Source of the DNA: Pseudomonas saxonica
GTDB taxonomy: Bacteria > Pseudomonadota > Gammaproteobacteria > Pseudomonadales > Pseudomonadaceae
Assembly (NCBI RefSeq): GCF_007858365.1
Contig: NZ_VFIO01000011.1
Span: 83,305-147,304 of the forward strand
Length of the DNA stretch: 64,000 bases
Reading direction: 5' to 3'
The notes beneath the pieces were generated by a model, which saw only the letters and a list, made by a program, of their open reading frames with translations, did not search any database and was not told the origin of the DNA. This document shows positions 49,847 to 58,956 of this stretch, piece by piece (the first letter of the stretch is position 1; each line of letters opens with the position of its first letter). Made by a program: the position numbers and the translations under genes.

Positions 49847-51844
49847 TCAGGAGCTTCTGCGGTAGGCCAACAACCGCAAGGCGTTGAAGACGACCAGCAG
49901 TGTGGAGCCCTCATGGATCGCAACGGCGGCACCAATGCTCAAGCCCATGATGGTAGACGGAACCAAGATGGCCACAATCCCCAAGCTGACGAACAGGTTC
50001 TGGCGGATGATCGATCGCGTGTGACGGCTCAGCCCCACCGCAAATGGGAGTTGCCTGATGTCGTCAGCCATAAGCGCGATATCAGCCGTTTCCAGGGCGA
50101 CATCAGATCCGGCAGCCCCCATTGCGATGCCAACGCTCGAATTGGCCATGGCAGGGGCATCATTCACGCCGTCACCCACCATGGCCACCCTGGCGCTGAG
50201 GCGCAGGTTCTTGATGGCCTTGACCTTGTCTTCCGGCATTAGGTCTCCCCACGCCTCATCTAAGCCAACTTGTTTGGCTACCGCCTCTGCAACGCGGTTG
50301 TGGTCCCCAGAAATCATGACCATGCGGTCGATGCCCATCTCTCTGAGTTTCTGGAGTGCCTCTTTGGCACCCTCTCGGGGTGTGTCCAATAGCCCGATAG
50401 CGCCCAGATCCTTGTCAGCGCGACGTACCACCATGGTTGTGCGGCCCGACTGACGCAGACGCTCCGCAGCCTCCAAGGCTGCCTTGCTCAGTGCGGGAAT
50501 ACCATTGGTACCGAACATCTCGACCTTGCCAATCCAGACGAACTGCCCATCAAGCTCGGCACGTACGCCGCGGCCAATCATGTTGCTCATGTTCTTGGCT
50601 TGCAATCGGCGCCGTGTGCCAATCATCTCTTCACCGTCACGCACAATTGCCGCAGCCAGCGGATGGTCGCTCATCGACTCCACAGCGATGGCGACGTTTA
50701 GTAGATCCTCGATCTGCGTGCCGCCTACCGGTATTACATCGGTGATGCGTGGGCGCCCTTCGGTCAGGGTACCGGTCTTGTCGAATGCCATGGCATTCAA
50801 GGAGCCGAGCTCTTCAAGCGGTGCACCGCCCTTGATCAGCACGCCACCTCGGGCTGCCCTGGCGATGCCAGATAGAATGGCGCTTGGTGTTGCGATCGCC
50901 AGCGCGCAGGGGCTGGCTGCAACCAGTACGGCCATCGCCCGGTAGAACGAGTCACGGAACGGCTCATCAAGGAAAATGCCGGCAAATAGCAGCCCGACTA
51001 CCAGCAGCAAAACCAACGGGACGAATATGCGTTGGAAGCGGTCCGTGAATCGCTGGGTCGGTGACTTCCTGACTTCGGCTTCACTGACCATCTTGATGAC
51101 CCGCGCCAGGGTACTTTCCGTAGAGCGCCGTGTTACCTCAACCTCGATGAGCGTTTCGCCATTGATGGTACCGGCGAAGACTTTCGAGGCTGCATCCACT
51201 GCATCTGGCTTGCTGCGTGCGAGTTCGGCATCAGGGACAGGTTGCTTGTCCACGGGGACGCTCTCACCGGTTACTGGCGCCTGGTTGATACTTGAGGAGC
51301 CCACTACAACAAAACCATCGGCCGGTAGGCGGTCATTGGGGCGCACGATGACAACGTCACCGGGAACCAGCAGCTCCACAGGCATTTCCAACGTGCCATT
51401 TGCTCTGCGTACGATCGCGGTGGCTGGTGCGAGCTTGGACAGTGCCTCAATCGCTTTCTTGGCCCGCCCCATCGCGTAGCTTTCAAGGGAATGCCCCAGA
51501 CTGAACAGGAACAGCAGCAGAGCCCCCTCCGCCCAGGCGCCAATGCTCGCGGCACCGGCTGCGGCGAGAAGCATCAGCGAATCGATCTCGAAGCGTTTCT
51601 GGCGGATGTTGCTGATCGCTTCCTTGGTGGTGAACCATCCACCGAACACATAGGCCGACACGTACAGAATCAGGGGCAGTCGATCAATCAGGTCAAGTTG
51701 TCCTGCGAGAGCTCCGGCACCCAGGAGGGCACCACAGATCAGCGCGAAAATCAGCTCCGTGTTCATGCCAAAAATGCCGCCATGCTCATGGCTATGACCT
51801 TCATGCCCAGCTTGGTCATCAGGGCGTTCAAGCAAACTCTTCAT
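49847..51844 (-). CDS. czcP: P1B-4-type metal-translocating ATPase
   Basis: A 665-aa ATPase from ATG 51844 after AAGGGACGAG. It has a short His-rich head (HEGHSHEHGG, 14-23) and no HMA domain. TGES (192-195), Ser-Pro-Cys 311-313 in the membrane, the phosphorylated Asp355 (DKTGTLTEG), His394-Pro and GDGVND (557-562) are intact. SPC together with HEGST (644-648) in the last helices is the signature of the P1B-4 group, to which CzcP and CoaT belong. It exports Zn, Cd or Co ions to the periplasm, from where CzcCBA can remove them. Confidence 0.9.
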   Translation of the reverse strand: MKSLLERPDDQAGHEGHSHEHGGIFGMNTELIFALICGALLGAGALAGQLDLIDRLPLILYVSAYVFGGWFTTKEAISNIRQKRFEIDSLMLLAAAGAASIGAWAEGALLLFLFSLGHSLESYAMGRAKKAIEALSKLAPATAIVRRANGTLEMPVELLVPGDVVIVRPNDRLPADGFVVVGSSSINQAPVTGESVPVDKQPVPDAELARSKPDAVDAASKVFAGTINGETLIEVEVTRRSTESTLARVIKMVSEAEVRKSPTQRFTDRFQRIFVPLVLLLVVGLLFAGIFLDEPFRDSFYRAMAVLVAASPCALAIATPSAILSGIARAARGGVLIKGGAPLEELGSLNAMAFDKTGTLTEGRPRITDVIPVGGTQIEDLLNVAIAVESMSDHPLAAAIVRDGEEMIGTRRRLQAKNMSNMIGRGVRAELDGQFVWIGKVEMFGTNGIPALSKAALEAAERLRQSGRTTMVVRRADKDLGAIGLLDTPREGAKEALQKLREMGIDRMVMISGDHNRVAEAVAKQVGLDEAWGDLMPEDKVKAIKNLRLSARVAMVGDGVNDAPAMANSSVGIAMGAAGSDVALETADIALMADDIRQLPFAVGLSRHTRSIIRQNLFVSLGIVAILVPSTIMGLSIGAAVAIHEGSTLLVVFNALRLLAYRRSS

Positions 51845-51868
51845 AACTCGTCCCTTCTGGGGTCAAGG

Positions 51869-51895
51869 CTTCCAATTGCCCTCTGCAGTTGGGAG
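51869..51895. promoter_or_regulatory. Dyad upstream of the P-type ATPase gene
   Basis: CTTCCAATTGC and GCAGTTGGGAG match as inverted arms at 9 of 11 positions around five bases, 25 bp before the start codon. Regulator unknown. No ATTACAAT box was seen in this promoter. Confidence 0.35.
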
Positions 51896-51987
51896 CCGTC
51901 GCGGTTGGTTAGCTAAGACCTATTGCACGGTTTGCCCCGGCCCAGGCGTTAACATGTCAAAACCATGGGGCATCGGGCGTAATAAAA

Positions 51988-52010
51988 AATGCCAGGCACT
52001 GCCTGGCATT
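51988..52010 (-). terminator. Terminator of the DUF2790 gene
   Basis: AATGCCAGGC/GCCTGGCATT perfect 10-base stem; on the minus strand it is followed by TTTTATT. Confidence 0.85.
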
Positions 52011-52045
52011 TATGAATTCTCTAATTGTTCTGTTCAAATCGTTTA

Positions 52046-52369
52046 CTACTTGTTGTTGATGCATTGCGAATACATCGAGTAACGAACAGTCTTGAGCGTG
52101 CCCTGGGAGTCCTCGAAGGTCATCAACCGTGGGTAGACCTGGCAGGTACGTGGGTCCTGCGACTGACGTACGAACTTAGCAACGTCTATCTTCATGCCAT
52201 ATTTGTAATCCTGAATCTCTGGCATTGGCTTGCCATTTTTCTCCGCGTACTTGGCCACTGCGGTCTGGTGCTCCTTGGTGTATTGCAGCTGCTTGCTCTC
52301 GGAAAAAGTGTTGGCCTGCGAAGCCACCGAGAAAACAACAAGTGCAGCAGCGATAATTAGCTTTTTCAT
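52046..52369 (-). CDS. DUF2790 periplasmic protein
   Basis: A 107-aa protein with a signal peptide (MKKLIIAAALVVFSVASQA) and the family core YAEKNGKPMPEIQDYKYGMKIDVAK, ending in a region with two Cys residues (RTCQVYPRLMTF, YSQCINNK) likely to form a disulfide. The function is unknown. A CTTACAATTTTGAAA box 74 bp upstream suggests control by the metal regulator. A second copy at 38200-38525 is broken. Confidence 0.82.
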   Translation of the reverse strand: MKKLIIAAALVVFSVASQANTFSESKQLQYTKEHQTAVAKYAEKNGKPMPEIQDYKYGMKIDVAKFVRQSQDPRTCQVYPRLMTFEDSQGTLKTVRYSMYSQCINNK

Positions 52370-52442
52370 AAAACCCTCTCAATTTCAAAACTTCTCGGGC
52401 GTAACCTTAGCAATGCATAGGCATCACCGGCATGACGAGAAA

Positions 52443-52457
52443 CTTACAATTTTGAAA
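52443..52457 (+). promoter_or_regulatory. CTTACAATTTTGAAA box
   Basis: Matches the ATTACAATTTyG box at the core, with inverted GTAAG at 52460-52464. It lies 74 bp upstream of the DUF2790 gene and beside the group II intron 3' end. Confidence 0.5.
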
Positions 52458-52492
52458 GGTAAGTGCATCTACTTCACTTTAAATCGAGTAGG

Positions 52493-54402
52493 AGGCGGAT
52501 TCACACCCGCCGTCCTCTCACACCACCGTGCGTACGGTTCCGTACACGGCGGTTCAGGTTACGCGGCTAAGCCGGTTAATCGTATCCAGTATCGAGACCA
52601 GCCCGAGCCGGTCCCACAGTTTCTTTGGCAGCGCGTAGTTCATATGTTGCGCTCCCGAATTCCACCATGGACCTCGGCCATTGAAGGCTGACTTGTTGGC
52701 ACGCTCCTCGCTCAACCCCAGGCGCATCAAGTTTCTCAGCCTCGTGGGAGGCTGCTTCCATTGACGCCAGATGACGCAGCGGAGTTTGTGCCTGACCCAA
52801 CCATCCAGTTCCTCAAGCGGCCGCTTGCTCTGGCTGAGCTTGAAGTAGCTAGCCCAGCCTCTCAGGACGGGGTTGATCCGCTCGATGACAGTCGCCATTT
52901 TGCGAGCCCGTACGCTGCGCAGCAGCATTCTGAGCCGGTCGCGTAAGCGGTCTAGGCTCATCCTTGCCACGCGCAGCCTTGGCTGCCGGTGCCAGCTCAT
53001 CCCATAGCCTAGGTAGTCGCACTTCCACGCCCTTGCCACTTGGCTTTTCTTCCTGTTCACCGTCAGCTTCAGACGTTCTCTCAGGAAGCGCTCGACGCTG
53101 ACCAACACCCGTTCGCCGGCCCGGGGACTGCGTACATAGATGTTCGCATCATCGGCATAACGTACGAAGCGATGGCCCCGTCGCTCCAGCTCGCGGTCGA
53201 GTTCGTCGAGCAGGATGTTCGACAGCAACGGCGAAAGCGGGCCGCCTTGCGGCGTCCCCTCCTGCCGTGGGCTGACGACACCGCCCGACATGATCCCGGC
53301 TTCAAGGTAGCGGCGGATAAGCCTGAGTACGCACTTGTCTTTGATCCGACGTTCGATGCAGGCCATGAGGATGTCGTGATTGACCCGATCGAAAAACTTC
53401 TCCAGATCGAGTTCCACGCACCAGCGGTGTCCCGCTGTCACATGAGCACGAGCCATCTCGATGGCTTGATGCGTACTTCTGCCCGGACGAAAACCATAGC
53501 TGTAGTCCGAGAACAGTGGGTCGAAGATAGGTGTGAGCTGCTGCTGCAGTGCTTGCTGGATCAGGCGATCCACGACGCTGGGGATTCCCAGTTGCCGTGT
53601 GCCGCCCTGCGGCTTGGGAATTTCAACCGCTCGCACTGCTTGGGGCTGGTATTCACCGGCCAGTAACCTGGCCTTGAGGGTTGGCCAATACTGTCTCACG
53701 TAGCCCGCCAAGTCAGCAACCGTCATGCCATCGGCACCCGGTGCTCCCTTGTTGCTGACCACGCGTTGATACGCACGTCTGAGGTTGGCCGGTGCAAGCA
53801 CCCGCTCCATCAGCGTGTCCGGCTCCGCGTTCGTCCACGTCACGGACGCCGTCGATACCTTTGCACTGTCAGGCGTCACCCTCGGCTTCTGGCCGGAGCT
53901 CGGGATGACAGTTTCCGCTGTGGGAAATTTCTGCATTACGGTTACCAACGAGACGGCGACGCCTACTGGCGGCATAACCTGTTCGGCCCTTGGTGGCGCG
54001 GTTAACCGCCACTTACTACGGCTTCGGCTGACTTCTGCACGCTCATCCCGTCGCCTTTCGACGCGCGGTAGCACAATGGCAAACGTACAGATCTCCCAGG
54101 GTAATTCGCGCGACCTTCCTGCTTATGCCTGTCGGATCTACGTCACAGCGTTCCGTGCAAGTATTGGGCTTTGGCGATTTGTGCCACCTCACCCCGCTGT
54201 GCCGCCTCTATCCGCTTCCTGTTCGTCAGGCCAGCATTTTGCCTCGGGCTTCCTTCAGATTCGCGGTCACCCGCGACACCCTTGCCTCCGGCTAACACTT
54301 CCCCTTGCCGGGTGTGTAGAGGACTTTCACCTCCAAGTCACCCGCTTGGCCACCACAGCCAAGCGGGTTGCGCTTACGCGCAACGCGCCATGCCTGGCGC
54401 AC
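52493..54402 (-). mobile_element. Group II intron (about 1.91 kb) inserted behind the czcA terminator
   Basis: On the minus strand the element starts with GTGCGCCAGG at 54402, a GUGCG-type 5' end. Non-coding ribozyme sequence of about 465 bp follows, then the maturase gene, then a domain V/VI-like end (GAACCGCCGTGTACGG, a stem, and CCTCCTACTCGAT near 52493). The first intron base lies eight bases behind the perfect terminator stem of czcA, just after its T tract. That is the target habit of group IIC introns. The 3' boundary is uncertain by a few bases. Confidence 0.85.
52554..53936 (-). CDS. ltrA: Group II intron reverse transcriptase/maturase
   Basis: A 460-aa intron-encoded protein; ATG 53936 (QKFPTAETVIPSS) is chosen because the longer frame to 54074 runs into ribozyme sequence. 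It has RT0-RT7 motifs (PGADGMTVADL, GTRQLGIPSVVDRLIQQAL, YSYGFRPGRST, ELDLEKFFDRVNHD with Asp177, GTPQGGPLSPLLSN and YADD 260-263) and a maturase X/GIIM domain to the end. No H-N-H endonuclease domain is present, as in IIC-type proteins. It supports splicing and target-primed insertion. The gene looks intact. Confidence 0.93.
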   Translation of the reverse strand: MQKFPTAETVIPSSGQKPRVTPDSAKVSTASVTWTNAEPDTLMERVLAPANLRRAYQRVVSNKGAPGADGMTVADLAGYVRQYWPTLKARLLAGEYQPQAVRAVEIPKPQGGTRQLGIPSVVDRLIQQALQQQLTPIFDPLFSDYSYGFRPGRSTHQAIEMARAHVTAGHRWCVELDLEKFFDRVNHDILMACIERRIKDKCVLRLIRRYLEAGIMSGGVVSPRQEGTPQGGPLSPLLSNILLDELDRELERRGHRFVRYADDANIYVRSPRAGERVLVSVERFLRERLKLTVNRKKSQVARAWKCDYLGYGMSWHRQPRLRVARMSLDRLRDRLRMLLRSVRARKMATVIERINPVLRGWASYFKLSQSKRPLEELDGWVRHKLRCVIWRQWKQPPTRLRNLMRLGLSEERANKSAFNGRGPWWNSGAQHMNYALPKKLWDRLGLVSILDTINRLSRVT

Positions 54403-54409
54403 ACAAAAA

Positions 54410-54433
54410 AGCCCACAACACGTGTTGTGGGCT
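54410..54433 (-). terminator. Terminator of czcCBA, perfect 24-bp palindrome
   Basis: The arms AGCCCACAACAC/GTGTTGTGGGCT form a 12-bp perfect palindrome followed on the minus strand by TTTTTGT and then the group II intron. Confidence 0.9.
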
Positions 54434-54451
54434 TCTCTTTAGCGGAGCCTG

Positions 54452-57400
54452 TTAGCTAACCACTTCGGCCTCGTCGCCGTCTTCATCCTTGCGGTGTGCC
54501 CAGTAATACAGGGCAGGCAGTACCAACAAGGTCAATGCGGTGGAGGACAGGATCCCGCCAATCACCACAGTCGCCAGTGGCCGCTGAACTTCTGCACCGG
54601 TACCGGTGGCCAAAGCCATCGGGATGAAGCCCAGGGAAGCTACCAAGGCAGTCATCAGAACAGGTCGCAGACGGGTTAATGCACCTTCATCGACTGCCTG
54701 CCTGAGCGTTCGCCCTTCCTCCCTTAGCCCGCGGATGAAGGCAATCATCACCAGGCCGTTCAGTACTGCAACGCCGGACAGTGCAATGAAGCCGACACCT
54801 GCCGAGATCGACAGTGGGATGTCCCGCAACCACAACGCCACAACACCACCGGTGAGTGCGAATGGAATACCGGTGAAGACCAGCATGCCGTCCTTCAGGT
54901 TGTTGAACATCAGGAACAACAAGGTCATGACCAGCAGCAAGGCGACTGGAACAACGATCTGCAGCCGTTTGGCAGCCGACTGCAGCTGCTCGAACTGGCC
55001 ACCCCAAGTCGTCCAGTAGCCCGCAGGGATTTGCACCTTCTGATCCAGCGAAGCGGTCGCCTCCTCAACGAAGGATCCCAGGTCACGGCCTCGAACGTTG
55101 GCACTGACGATTACCAGACGCTTGCCGTTCTCGCGGCTGATTTGGTTCGGGCCCAGTTGCAGGTCCAGATTAGCGACCTGCGACAGCGGGATGAAACCGA
55201 TCTGGTTGGCACCCTGAGCCGCATTGGCAGGCACCGGAATCAGCAAACTGGACATCCCCGCTACGTCGGTGCGAACGGTCTCAGGCAGGCGCACTACCAT
55301 GTCGAACCGACGGTCGCCCTCATACAGCGTGCCGGCCTGGCGACCACCCACGGCGATAGCGATCGAGTTCTGAACATCCGCGATGTTCAGGCCGTAGCGT
55401 GCTGCTTTCTCGCGGTCGATGTTGATTGTCAGCACCGGCAGGCCGGATGTCTGCTCAACTTTCACTTCCGACGAGCCCGGTACCGCTTTGAGCGCTGCCG
55501 CGATCTTGTTGGCGGTGTTGTTGAGCACGTCCATGTCATCGCCGAAGACCTTCACAGCGACATCACTACGCACGCCCGAAATCAGCTCGTTGAAACGCAG
55601 TTGGATTGGCTGCGACAACTCGTAGTTGCTTCCTGGAACACCCGCTGCGGCCTTCTGCACCTCAGCAATCAGCTCATCGCGAGGCTTCTTGGGGTTAGGC
55701 CACTGATCCTGAGGCTTGAGCATGATGTAGGCGTCGGAGGCGTTCGGTGGCATCGGGTCAGATGCAATTTCCGCGGTACCCGAGCGTGCGAACATCCGCT
55801 CGACTTCAGGCACCTGCGCTATTACCGCTTTCTCCAGACGCTGCTGCATCTCGACGGACTGAGTGAGGCTCGTTCCAGGCACACGCATGGCCTGCATCGC
55901 AAAGTCACCCTCACTGAGGCTTGGGATGAACTCGCTACCCATACGACTTGCCAGCACACCACTGAGCACGACCAAGGCTACTGCGGCCGAGAAAGCGATG
56001 TTCCGATGTCCCAGCACCCATTGCAGAACCGGCTCATAGCGCAGTCGAGCTGTGCGCATGACCACGCCTTCCTCTTCCTTCACCTTGCCAGTGACGAACA
56101 TGGCAATAGCTGCAGGAACAAAGGTAACGGACAGGATCATTGCGCCCAGCAGAGCCATCACAACGGTGAACGCCATAGGGTGGAACATTTTGCCTTCGAC
56201 GCCGGTGAGGGCGAAGATCGGCAGGTACACCACCATGATGATCAGCTGACCGAAGATCAGCGGCCGGCGAGCTTCTCGCGCCGCGGCAAAGACCTCGTGG
56301 AAGCGTTCGGTTTTGGTGAGCATGCGGCCATGCTTATGCTGCGCATGAGCCAGTCGACGGATCGCGTTTTCTACAATAACCACGGCACCGTCGACGATGA
56401 TGCCGAAGTCGAGTGCCCCCAAACTCATTAAGTTGGCACTGACCTTGTTGTTGAACATGCCTGTGAAGGTGAAAAGCATGGACAGCGGAATCACCATCGC
56501 GGTGATCAGGGCTGCACGGATGTTGCCGAGGAACAGGAACAGAATCGCGATTACCAAGATCGCGCCTTCTACCAGGTTCTTCTTCACCGTCGCGATGGCT
56601 TTTTCAACCAGGTTGGTACGGTCGTAAACGGTCACAGCCACCACGCCCTTTGGCAGGGTGCGGTTGATGTCCGCCAGTTTGGCGGCGACAGCTTGAGACA
56701 CAGTACGGCTGTTTTCACCAATCAGCATGAACACGGTACCGAGCACGACTTCGCGGCCGTTCTCAGTAGCAGCACCTGTGCGGAGTTCTTTACCGATGCT
56801 GACGTCAGCAACGCTGCTGATGCGAATCGGTGCACCATCCACGCTGGTGATCACGATGTTGGCGATGTCTTCGATGTTGCCTACCTGGCCGGGCGCACGG
56901 ATGAGCAACTGCTCACCATTACGTTCGATGTAGCCGGCGCCGACGTTGGCATTGTTACTTTCCAACGCTGCGACCAGGTCATTGAGGGTAAGCTTGTAGG
57001 TAGCCAGGCGCTTAGGATCTGGCGCAACCAGGAACTGCTTGGCATAGCCGCCGATGGTATTGATCTCGGCTACACCCGGGACGTTGCGCAGCTGAGGCTT
57101 GATGATCCAGTCTTGGATCACGCGCAGGTCGGTCGGGGTGTAAGGCGTACCGTCCTCTTTGACCGCGCCATCTTCGGCTTCAACGGTCCACAGGAAGATC
57201 TCGCCGAGGCCGGTAGATACCGGGCCCATAACGGCCTCTACGCCTTCTGGCAGCTGTTCCTTCGCAACCTGCAGCCGCTCGTTGATCAACTGGCGGGCAA
57301 AGAAGATGTCAGTGCCATCCTTGAAGATCACGGTGACCTGAGACAAGCCAGAGCGAGACAGGGAACGGGTCTGCTGAAGGCCCGGGAGACCGGCCATGGC

Positions 57401-57613
57401 CGTTTCAACTGGAAACGTGATCCGTTGTTCGGTTTCCAAAGGCGAATAACCAGGCGCTGCAGTGTTGATCTGCACCTGGACGTTGGTGATATCGGGTACC
57501 GCATCGATGGGCAGCTTTTGATAGCTGTAGATACCGATACCCGCCATGATCAGAACAGCGATCATTACTACGATGCGCTGCTCGATGGCGAATCTGATGA
57601 TACGTTCAAACAT
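54452..57613 (-). CDS. czcA: Heavy-metal RND efflux pump, inner-membrane component
   Basis: A 1053-aa RND transporter of the heavy-metal efflux branch. Twelve membrane segments and two large periplasmic loops can be recognised. The proton-relay helix has DFGIIVDGAVVIVENA with its two Asp and one Glu, as in CzcA of Cupriavidus. It exports Zn, Cd and Co (the set cannot be fixed by sequence) across the outer membrane together with CzcB and CzcC. It is the last gene of the minus-strand czcCBA operon, 24 bp after czcB, and ends at a perfect hairpin. Confidence 0.95.
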   Translation of the reverse strand: MFERIIRFAIEQRIVVMIAVLIMAGIGIYSYQKLPIDAVPDITNVQVQINTAAPGYSPLETEQRITFPVETAMAGLPGLQQTRSLSRSGLSQVTVIFKDGTDIFFARQLINERLQVAKEQLPEGVEAVMGPVSTGLGEIFLWTVEAEDGAVKEDGTPYTPTDLRVIQDWIIKPQLRNVPGVAEINTIGGYAKQFLVAPDPKRLATYKLTLNDLVAALESNNANVGAGYIERNGEQLLIRAPGQVGNIEDIANIVITSVDGAPIRISSVADVSIGKELRTGAATENGREVVLGTVFMLIGENSRTVSQAVAAKLADINRTLPKGVVAVTVYDRTNLVEKAIATVKKNLVEGAILVIAILFLFLGNIRAALITAMVIPLSMLFTFTGMFNNKVSANLMSLGALDFGIIVDGAVVIVENAIRRLAHAQHKHGRMLTKTERFHEVFAAAREARRPLIFGQLIIMVVYLPIFALTGVEGKMFHPMAFTVVMALLGAMILSVTFVPAAIAMFVTGKVKEEEGVVMRTARLRYEPVLQWVLGHRNIAFSAAVALVVLSGVLASRMGSEFIPSLSEGDFAMQAMRVPGTSLTQSVEMQQRLEKAVIAQVPEVERMFARSGTAEIASDPMPPNASDAYIMLKPQDQWPNPKKPRDELIAEVQKAAAGVPGSNYELSQPIQLRFNELISGVRSDVAVKVFGDDMDVLNNTANKIAAALKAVPGSSEVKVEQTSGLPVLTINIDREKAARYGLNIADVQNSIAIAVGGRQAGTLYEGDRRFDMVVRLPETVRTDVAGMSSLLIPVPANAAQGANQIGFIPLSQVANLDLQLGPNQISRENGKRLVIVSANVRGRDLGSFVEEATASLDQKVQIPAGYWTTWGGQFEQLQSAAKRLQIVVPVALLLVMTLLFLMFNNLKDGMLVFTGIPFALTGGVVALWLRDIPLSISAGVGFIALSGVAVLNGLVMIAFIRGLREEGRTLRQAVDEGALTRLRPVLMTALVASLGFIPMALATGTGAEVQRPLATVVIGGILSSTALTLLVLPALYYWAHRKDEDGDEAEVVS

Positions 57614-57637
57614 GAGAAATCATCCTGTCAGTTCGCA

Positions 57638-58888
57638 TCAGTGACCGTGTTCGGCAGAAGCTTTGCCGAGCTCGGACTTGAGTGTGAAGCTGCCACTGGT
57701 TGCTACCTGGGCGCCGGCTTCAATACCGTCGATGACTTCCACGTACCCATTGTCGCGACGACCCAGTTTTACCGGGCGGGTGTCAAACCCATCTGGGGTG
57801 CGTACGAATACCGAGGGTTTGTCTTCAACGGTCTGGACTGCGTGCTCAGGGACCGCTACGGCAACTCGATCAGTCTGGGAAGTGACCGCAATGTTCACGA
57901 ACAGGCCTGGACGCCAGGCACCGTTGGGGTTGGTCAAGGTGACGCGGACAGTGGCTGCGCGGTTTTGCTCGCCCAGCAGGCTCCCGACATAACCCACCTT
58001 CCCTTCGACCTCGACATTCATGTCAGGCGAAGAGACTTTCACCGCACGACCAGTCGTGACCTTGCCCAGATCTGTAGGCGGGACGGCGAAGGTTGCCCAG
58101 ACCTGATTCAGGTCAGAAAGGATGAAGGCGTTGGTCGCCTCGCTGACGACTTCGCCAACGGTCAGGTGTTTCTCCACCACCACGGCGTCGAAAGGAGCTC
58201 GGAGTTCGTAACGATTACCGCCAACGGAGTTAACCGAAGCACCGATCGCACCGACCTTCTGCTTGGCGTTGGCCAAGGAGATCTCCGCTTCTTGCAGCGC
58301 TTGGCGTGCTTGGAGGTAGTCTTGCTCCGCGGAAATCTTGTCCTGCCACAGCTGCTTCTCACGCTCGAAGGTCACTCGCGCCAGTTCGACGCGACGCTGT
58401 GCGGCCTGTTGTTCGCTGCGCAGGTCAGAGATCTGCTGGCTCGCGATTACAGCGAGGACCTGACCCTTTTTGACCGTCTCACCCAGGTCGGCTTGGACAG
58501 TCTCTACAACGCCAGGAACACGAGGAACCACGTGGGCGGTCCGGTCTTCATCGAAGCGAATTTCGCCCGGGAAGCTCACGACTGTACCCAATTCACGCGG
58601 CGCTGCAGCTTCCAGGGCAACGCCGGCAGCCTTGATCTGCTCAGCGCTAAGCGTCAGCTTGCCCTCTTCTTCACCGCCCTCTTCGCTGTGGCCTTCTTCA
58701 CCATGGCCCTCATCACCCTCCTCTTTGGCGGCAGATGCGGCTTTCTTTTCGTCGCCATGGCCATCGTTAGCGCCATGCTCGGCGGTACTAGCGGCCTGCT
58801 GTCCAGAACTGTTGTTCCAGGCAAGGCTGCCAAATCCGAGGGCTGCCACAGCGGCTACCGCGAGGGCGATCTTGCGTTTGTTATCCAT
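57638..58888 (-). CDS. czcB: Heavy-metal RND pump, periplasmic adaptor
   Basis: A 416-aa membrane-fusion protein from ATG 58888 after AGGAG. An N-terminal anchor (about 6-24) is followed by a His/Glu-rich linker (residues 38-76, e.g. EEGDEGHGEEGHSEEGG), a probable metal-binding stretch typical of CzcB. Biotinyl-lipoyl, coiled-coil hairpin and beta-barrel parts follow (VETVQADLGETVKKGQVLAV; ELRAPFDAVVVEKHLTVGE). It ends in SAEHGH. It bridges CzcA and CzcC and may pass periplasmic metal to the pump. Confidence 0.94.
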   Translation of the reverse strand: MDNKRKIALAVAAVAALGFGSLAWNNSSGQQAASTAEHGANDGHGDEKKAASAAKEEGDEGHGEEGHSEEGGEEEGKLTLSAEQIKAAGVALEAAAPRELGTVVSFPGEIRFDEDRTAHVVPRVPGVVETVQADLGETVKKGQVLAVIASQQISDLRSEQQAAQRRVELARVTFEREKQLWQDKISAEQDYLQARQALQEAEISLANAKQKVGAIGASVNSVGGNRYELRAPFDAVVVEKHLTVGEVVSEATNAFILSDLNQVWATFAVPPTDLGKVTTGRAVKVSSPDMNVEVEGKVGYVGSLLGEQNRAATVRVTLTNPNGAWRPGLFVNIAVTSQTDRVAVAVPEHAVQTVEDKPSVFVRTPDGFDTRPVKLGRRDNGYVEVIDGIEAGAQVATSGSFTLKSELGKASAEHGH

Positions 58889-58956
58889 TGCTACTCCTGC
58901 TGATCGTAGGCACCGGCTTGTTCAAGGCTGTGTGCCGAAGAAAATGTTTGGCCCGT

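Noticed and set aside
56693..58903. Very long open frame (736 codons) on the plus strand
   Set aside because: It is antisense to czcA and czcB, has unlikely composition (many His, Arg, Asp repeats) and no ribosome site; a codon-bias shadow in GC-rich DNA.
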